A program made the translations under genes and the position numbers. A DNA stretch of 64,000 bases from Candidatus Xianfuyuplasma coldseepsis (GTDB taxonomy: Bacteria; Bacillota_I; Bacilli_A; Izemoplasmatales; Izemoplasmataceae), in contig NZ_CP048914.1 of the NCBI RefSeq assembly GCF_014023125.1, forward strand, positions 1,826,698-1,890,697. The letters are read 5' to 3'. Positions within the stretch are counted from its first letter, which is position 1. The number at the start of each line of letters is the position of its first letter. Positions 61,897-64,000 of this stretch are shown here, piece after piece. The notes under the pieces were generated by a model. That model was given only the letters and a program-made list of their open reading frames with translations, had not been told where the DNA came from and did not search any database.

Positions 61897-62661
61897 TTAT
61901 ACAAGTATATTCAGAATCCATTCGTTAACATATGGTCCCACGAAGTACGCGGTTATGGAACCAAGTGCAATAAATGGAACAAATGGTATGTAGTGATTTT
62001 TGGGACGCAGGATTGCGAAGTACAACAAACCATACACTCCCGCTAGTAACACACTGATAAATATCGTATTAAATCCGAGAACCAAACCAATCAATCCATA
62101 GAGTTTGATGTCACCACCGCCAAGGGCTTCTTTTTGGAAACGTATCTTTCCGTAAATCGACATCAGAAACATGAAGCCAAAGCCTATGACCGCTCCAATA
62201 ATTCCTTCGTACCATACAATGACCGGGCTCGCAATTCTAAGACCAAGTAACAGTGGTAGAAAGACAAGTAAAACGACATCGGGAACGACCTGGTAATACA
62301 AATCGGAGACCGATACGATTACTAGTAATGAAATAAACACTATTACTAATATATATTCTATCATATTTTCATGTAAAAATACAAATGAAATTGCGAATAA
62401 GAATCCCGTTATAAATTCCATAATTGGATATTTGACCGAAATATGCGATTTACAATTTTTACATCGACCCCTTAAAAATATATAGCCGATGATGGGAATT
62501 AATTCGAGGACTCCAAGTTGGTGTCCACAATCAGGACATTTACTTCGTCCTAAAAGCGATATTTTTTCCGGAACGCGAATCCCAACAACATTAAAAAACG
62601 ATCCCATAAATAATCCCATTATAAATATATAACCTGTCCATAAATAGAGTTCTAATGTCAT
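61897..62661 (-). CDS. pilD: Prepilin peptidase
   Basis: 254 residues, an integral membrane aspartic protease that cuts and methylates prepilins. The N-terminal cytoplasmic loop has two zinc pairs (CPDC and CKNC), as in the bifunctional PilD. The catalytic Asp residues are in VSDLYYQVVPD and LGGGDIKLYG. Eight membrane segments are plausible. The ATG at 62659-62661 follows GGTGA. It precedes pilM by 14 bases and follows the pilin gene after a terminator. The pilin at 62.7-63.2 kb is the obvious substrate. Confidence 0.92.
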   Translation of the reverse strand: MTLELYLWTGYIFIMGLFMGSFFNVVGIRVPEKISLLGRSKCPDCGHQLGVLELIPIIGYIFLRGRCKNCKSHISVKYPIMEFITGFLFAISFVFLHENMIEYILVIVFISLLVIVSVSDLYYQVVPDVVLLVFLPLLLGLRIASPVIVWYEGIIGAVIGFGFMFLMSIYGKIRFQKEALGGGDIKLYGLIGLVLGFNTIFISVLLAGVYGLLYFAILRPKNHYIPFVPFIALGSITAYFVGPYVNEWILNILV

Positions 62662-62707
62662 TGTAATCACCGTTATCATTTTACATTATTTTACCAATAA
62701 TTGGAAT

Positions 62708-62730
62708 AAAAAAAAGAGCTAAGCTCTTTT
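62708..62730 (-). terminator. Terminator of the pilin gene
   Basis: Stem AAAAGAGC/GCTCTTTT (62712-62719 with 62723-62730), 3-base loop, eight T on the minus strand. It separates the pilin from pilD and allows much more pilin than machinery. Confidence 0.85.
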
Positions 62731-62731
62731 T

Positions 62732-63169
62732 TTAGTTATCGTCTTCTGTTACGTAAGTTGTAGATGAGTCAGCGTTAACTGGGTCGGTTGAAGTAACCCA
62801 TTCGAAATCGCCTTGATTTACTGCAACAGCTTCAAGTGTAATTGTCCATCCACCACTACCATTACCAGTTGCAATGGTTAAGTCATCTGTACCAGTATCA
62901 TCAACATCGTATTTTGTTTTGTCAAACCCATCAAGATACGTTGCCAATTCAGTCATAGTAAGCTCCTGAGTTGATGTACATGTTACAGTTGGTTGTGCAC
63001 AGTAGTTTGCAGCTGCATTACGTACTGCTACAGCATCTTGATACACAGCTTGGCGTTGTGCAGTTTCTAAGAATGATCCTACAGCAGGAACAGCGAATGC
63101 ACTAATAATACCAATTACTACGATTACGATTAATAACTCAATTAATGTTACACCTTTATTATTCATCAT
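62732..63169 (-). CDS. Type IV pilin
   Basis: 145 residues with a class III signal: MMNNKG, cleavage, then VTLIELLIVIVVIGIISAFAVP. E5 of the mature protein is present; position 1 is Val instead of the common Phe. A C-terminal globular domain of about 110 residues is rich in Thr, Asp, Ser and Gly, with two Cys (in NYCAQPTVTCTS) that may form a disulfide. The C-terminus is acidic. AGGAGG is 6 bases before the ATG, and a near-consensus promoter precedes it. It is most likely the major pilin of a pilus or pseudopilus (possibly DNA uptake), which cannot be decided here. Confidence 0.93.
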   Translation of the reverse strand: MMNNKGVTLIELLIVIVVIGIISAFAVPAVGSFLETAQRQAVYQDAVAVRNAAANYCAQPTVTCTSTQELTMTELATYLDGFDKTKYDVDDTGTDDLTIATGNGSGGWTITLEAVAVNQGDFEWVTSTDPVNADSSTTYVTEDDN

Positions 63170-63217
63170 TTTTCCTCCTAATTCGCTTTTTTTCTATATC
63201 CAAATACTTCTGTATTC

Positions 63218-63246
63218 ACTATAGCATTAATAATGGTCAATGTCAA
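63218..63246 (-). promoter_or_regulatory. Sigma-A promoter of the pilin gene
   Basis: Consensus TTGACA (63241-63246), 17 bases, TATAGT (63218-63223) on the minus strand; start near 63211. Confidence 0.85.
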
Positions 63247-63269
63247 TATTGTATCAAATATTAATTCCG

Positions 63270-63291
63270 TATTTAAGATTTATTTAAGATT
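63270..63291. repeat. Two tandem 11-bp direct repeats upstream of the pilin promoter
   Basis: TATTTAAGATT twice in direct succession on the plus strand (63270-63280 and 63281-63291), starting about 24 bases upstream of the -35 box. The helical-turn spacing is like binding sites of OmpR/PhoP-type regulators, but this is inference. Confidence 0.55.
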
Positions 63292-63306
63292 CATATATTT
63301 TTATTA

Positions 63307-64000
63307 TTACATTGCAGTTGAGTATGAAAGGCTTGGTAACATTATTGCAAGCAACATTACAACAACCAAACTAAAGATTACTAACATCATTACGGGTTCC
63401 AGTAATTTTCGAACGCGGTCGATTTTCACAACACTGTCTTCATCGTAGAAGGTGGATAAGCTTGCCAACATTCGACCCAAATCACCGGTTTGTTCCCCTA
63501 CACTAATCATTCGGGTGAATACGACTTCCACCGCATAATGGTTCTCAAATGCTTGCGACATGTATTCCCCTTCATTGACATTTTTTTGGGCTTGAATAAT
63601 CAAATCGCGATATATACGATTGCTTACTACTTCATAGGTTGTTGCCAAACACTCTTGTAATGGTACTTTACTATTTAATAATTGCGATAATGTAGCCGCT
63701 ATCCGCGATAAATTATTCAATTTTGTAACACTACCCAATATGGGAAATTTGATGGACATATAGGATAAGAAACGCTGAAATTTTGTGGATCGTTTCTTCA
63801 GGACGATAAACGCTATCACAAATAGGATCATCCCCAAAACAAGTAAAATTCCGTTTTTCTCGAGAAAATTCCCAACCTTGATGAATAGTGCCGTTACCGC
63901 CGGCATGTCACCACCTAACGTCGCAAACATACTTTCAAATTGAGGCATTACCACGGTAAATATGAAGATACCAACAGCAAACGCAATTACCAAGTAGATA
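63307..64000 (-). CDS. pilC: Type IV pilus inner membrane platform protein PilC (C-terminal part)
   Basis: The reading frame is open across the right edge, so the N-terminal half is outside. The visible 230 residues are a type II secretion F domain: membrane segments near the start, then IAATLSQLLNSKVPLQECLATTYE and VFTRMISVGEQTGDLGRMLASLSTFYD (key words GEQTGDLGxML), then two membrane helices at the end (KLLEPVMMLVIFSLVVVML region). PilC is the platform that the pilus ATPase drives. pilB and pilT are expected upstream, beyond the window. It ends about 16 bases before the direct repeats of the pilin promoter, with no terminator. Confidence 0.9.
   Translation of the reverse strand, partial: IYLVIAFAVGIFIFTVVMPQFESMFATLGGDMPAVTALFIKVGNFLEKNGILLVLGMILFVIAFIVLKKRSTKFQRFLSYMSIKFPILGSVTKLNNLSRIAATLSQLLNSKVPLQECLATTYEVVSNRIYRDLIIQAQKNVNEGEYMSQAFENHYAVEVVFTRMISVGEQTGDLGRMLASLSTFYDEDSVVKIDRVRKLLEPVMMLVIFSLVVVMLLAIMLPSLSYSTAM

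Noticed and set aside
62690-62704. CCAATAATTGG palindrome before pilD as an operator
   Set aside because: Short, AT-rich and directly beside the pilin terminator; no promoter fits it well.

Overview
The window looks like a chromosomal segment of a low-GC Gram-positive (Bacillota) bacterium, probably from a lineage close to the Mollicutes (for example the Izemoplasmatales/Haloplasmatales side). The evidence is a Bacillota-type gene complement and order (truB-ribF-rpsO, glyS-dnaG-rpoD-trmK-nif3, phoH-ybeY-cdd-era-recO, hrcA-grpE-dnaK-dnaJ-rsmE-mtaB, MutS2, RNase HIII, YneF, YolD), a T-box leader on hisS-aspS, CIRCE operators, strong GGAGG ribosome binding sites and sigma-A promoters. TGA is used as a normal stop, so the Mycoplasma code does not apply. 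No cell-wall, sporulation, phage or IS gene is present, but 64 kb is too little to conclude from that. The species assignment is inference.

Layout. 1-4.8 kb: rpsO (cut by the left edge), ribF, truB, trxA and mutS2 on the minus strand. 4.8-6.3 kb: rnhC and ferritin on the plus strand. 6.3-11 kb: an orphan lipoprotein, an iron alcohol dehydrogenase with a VTT-like membrane protein, and the uvrX-yolD lesion-bypass pair. 11-20.2 kb: one long, tightly packed minus-strand cluster (AI-2E-type permease, small membrane protein, tcdA, a GrpB-MsrA fusion, psuK, psuG, dCMP deaminase, SepM/YlbL-like protease, membrane protein, lspA, rluD, zinc phospholipase-like protein). 20.2-28.2 kb: T-box-controlled hisS-aspS, and apt-relA-dtd with two acetyltransferases. 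28.2-33.5 kb: an unusual Fic-like/NadC-like pair reading into argS and recJ. 33.5-39.8 kb: parE-parC, plsY, a VOC protein, yneF and ferredoxin. 39.8-50.1 kb: the glyS-sigA and phoH-era-recO macromolecular synthesis clusters, rpsU, and an orphan basic membrane protein. 50.1-58.6 kb: the heat-shock operon under two CIRCE-like operators, a metallo-hydrolase, glucokinase and rpmG. 58.7-64 kb: ispG and a type IV pilus cluster (pilO, pilN, pilM, pilD, pilin, pilC) running off the right edge.

Most genes serve translation (five aminoacyl-tRNA synthetases or related editing genes, tRNA/rRNA modification, three small ribosomal proteins), replication and repair, the stringent response, and nucleotide/nucleoside salvage. 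Genes within clusters overlap by 1-50 bases, so translational coupling must be common. Many promoters are extended -10 (TGnTATAAT) boxes placed only about 9-25 bases from the start codon's predicted transcription start.

The most unusual items are: (1) a Fic-fold protein that has lost the catalytic His and the GNGR loop and carries a C-terminal winged helix, next to a NadC-fold protein that has lost five residues of its phosphoribosyl site, both upstream of argS-recJ; (2) a GrpB (nucleotidyltransferase-like) domain fused to MsrA; (3) a histidyl-tRNA synthetase ending in a CX2CX4CX2C tail; (4) a hisS-aspS T-box whose specifier reads GACAC (overlapping Asp and His codons); (5) a sigma-A promoter bracketed by two CIRCE-like elements; (6) a PilMNO-type pilus system in a monoderm, with 11-bp direct repeats above the pilin promoter. 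All coordinates and motif readings were made by eye; no database search was possible.
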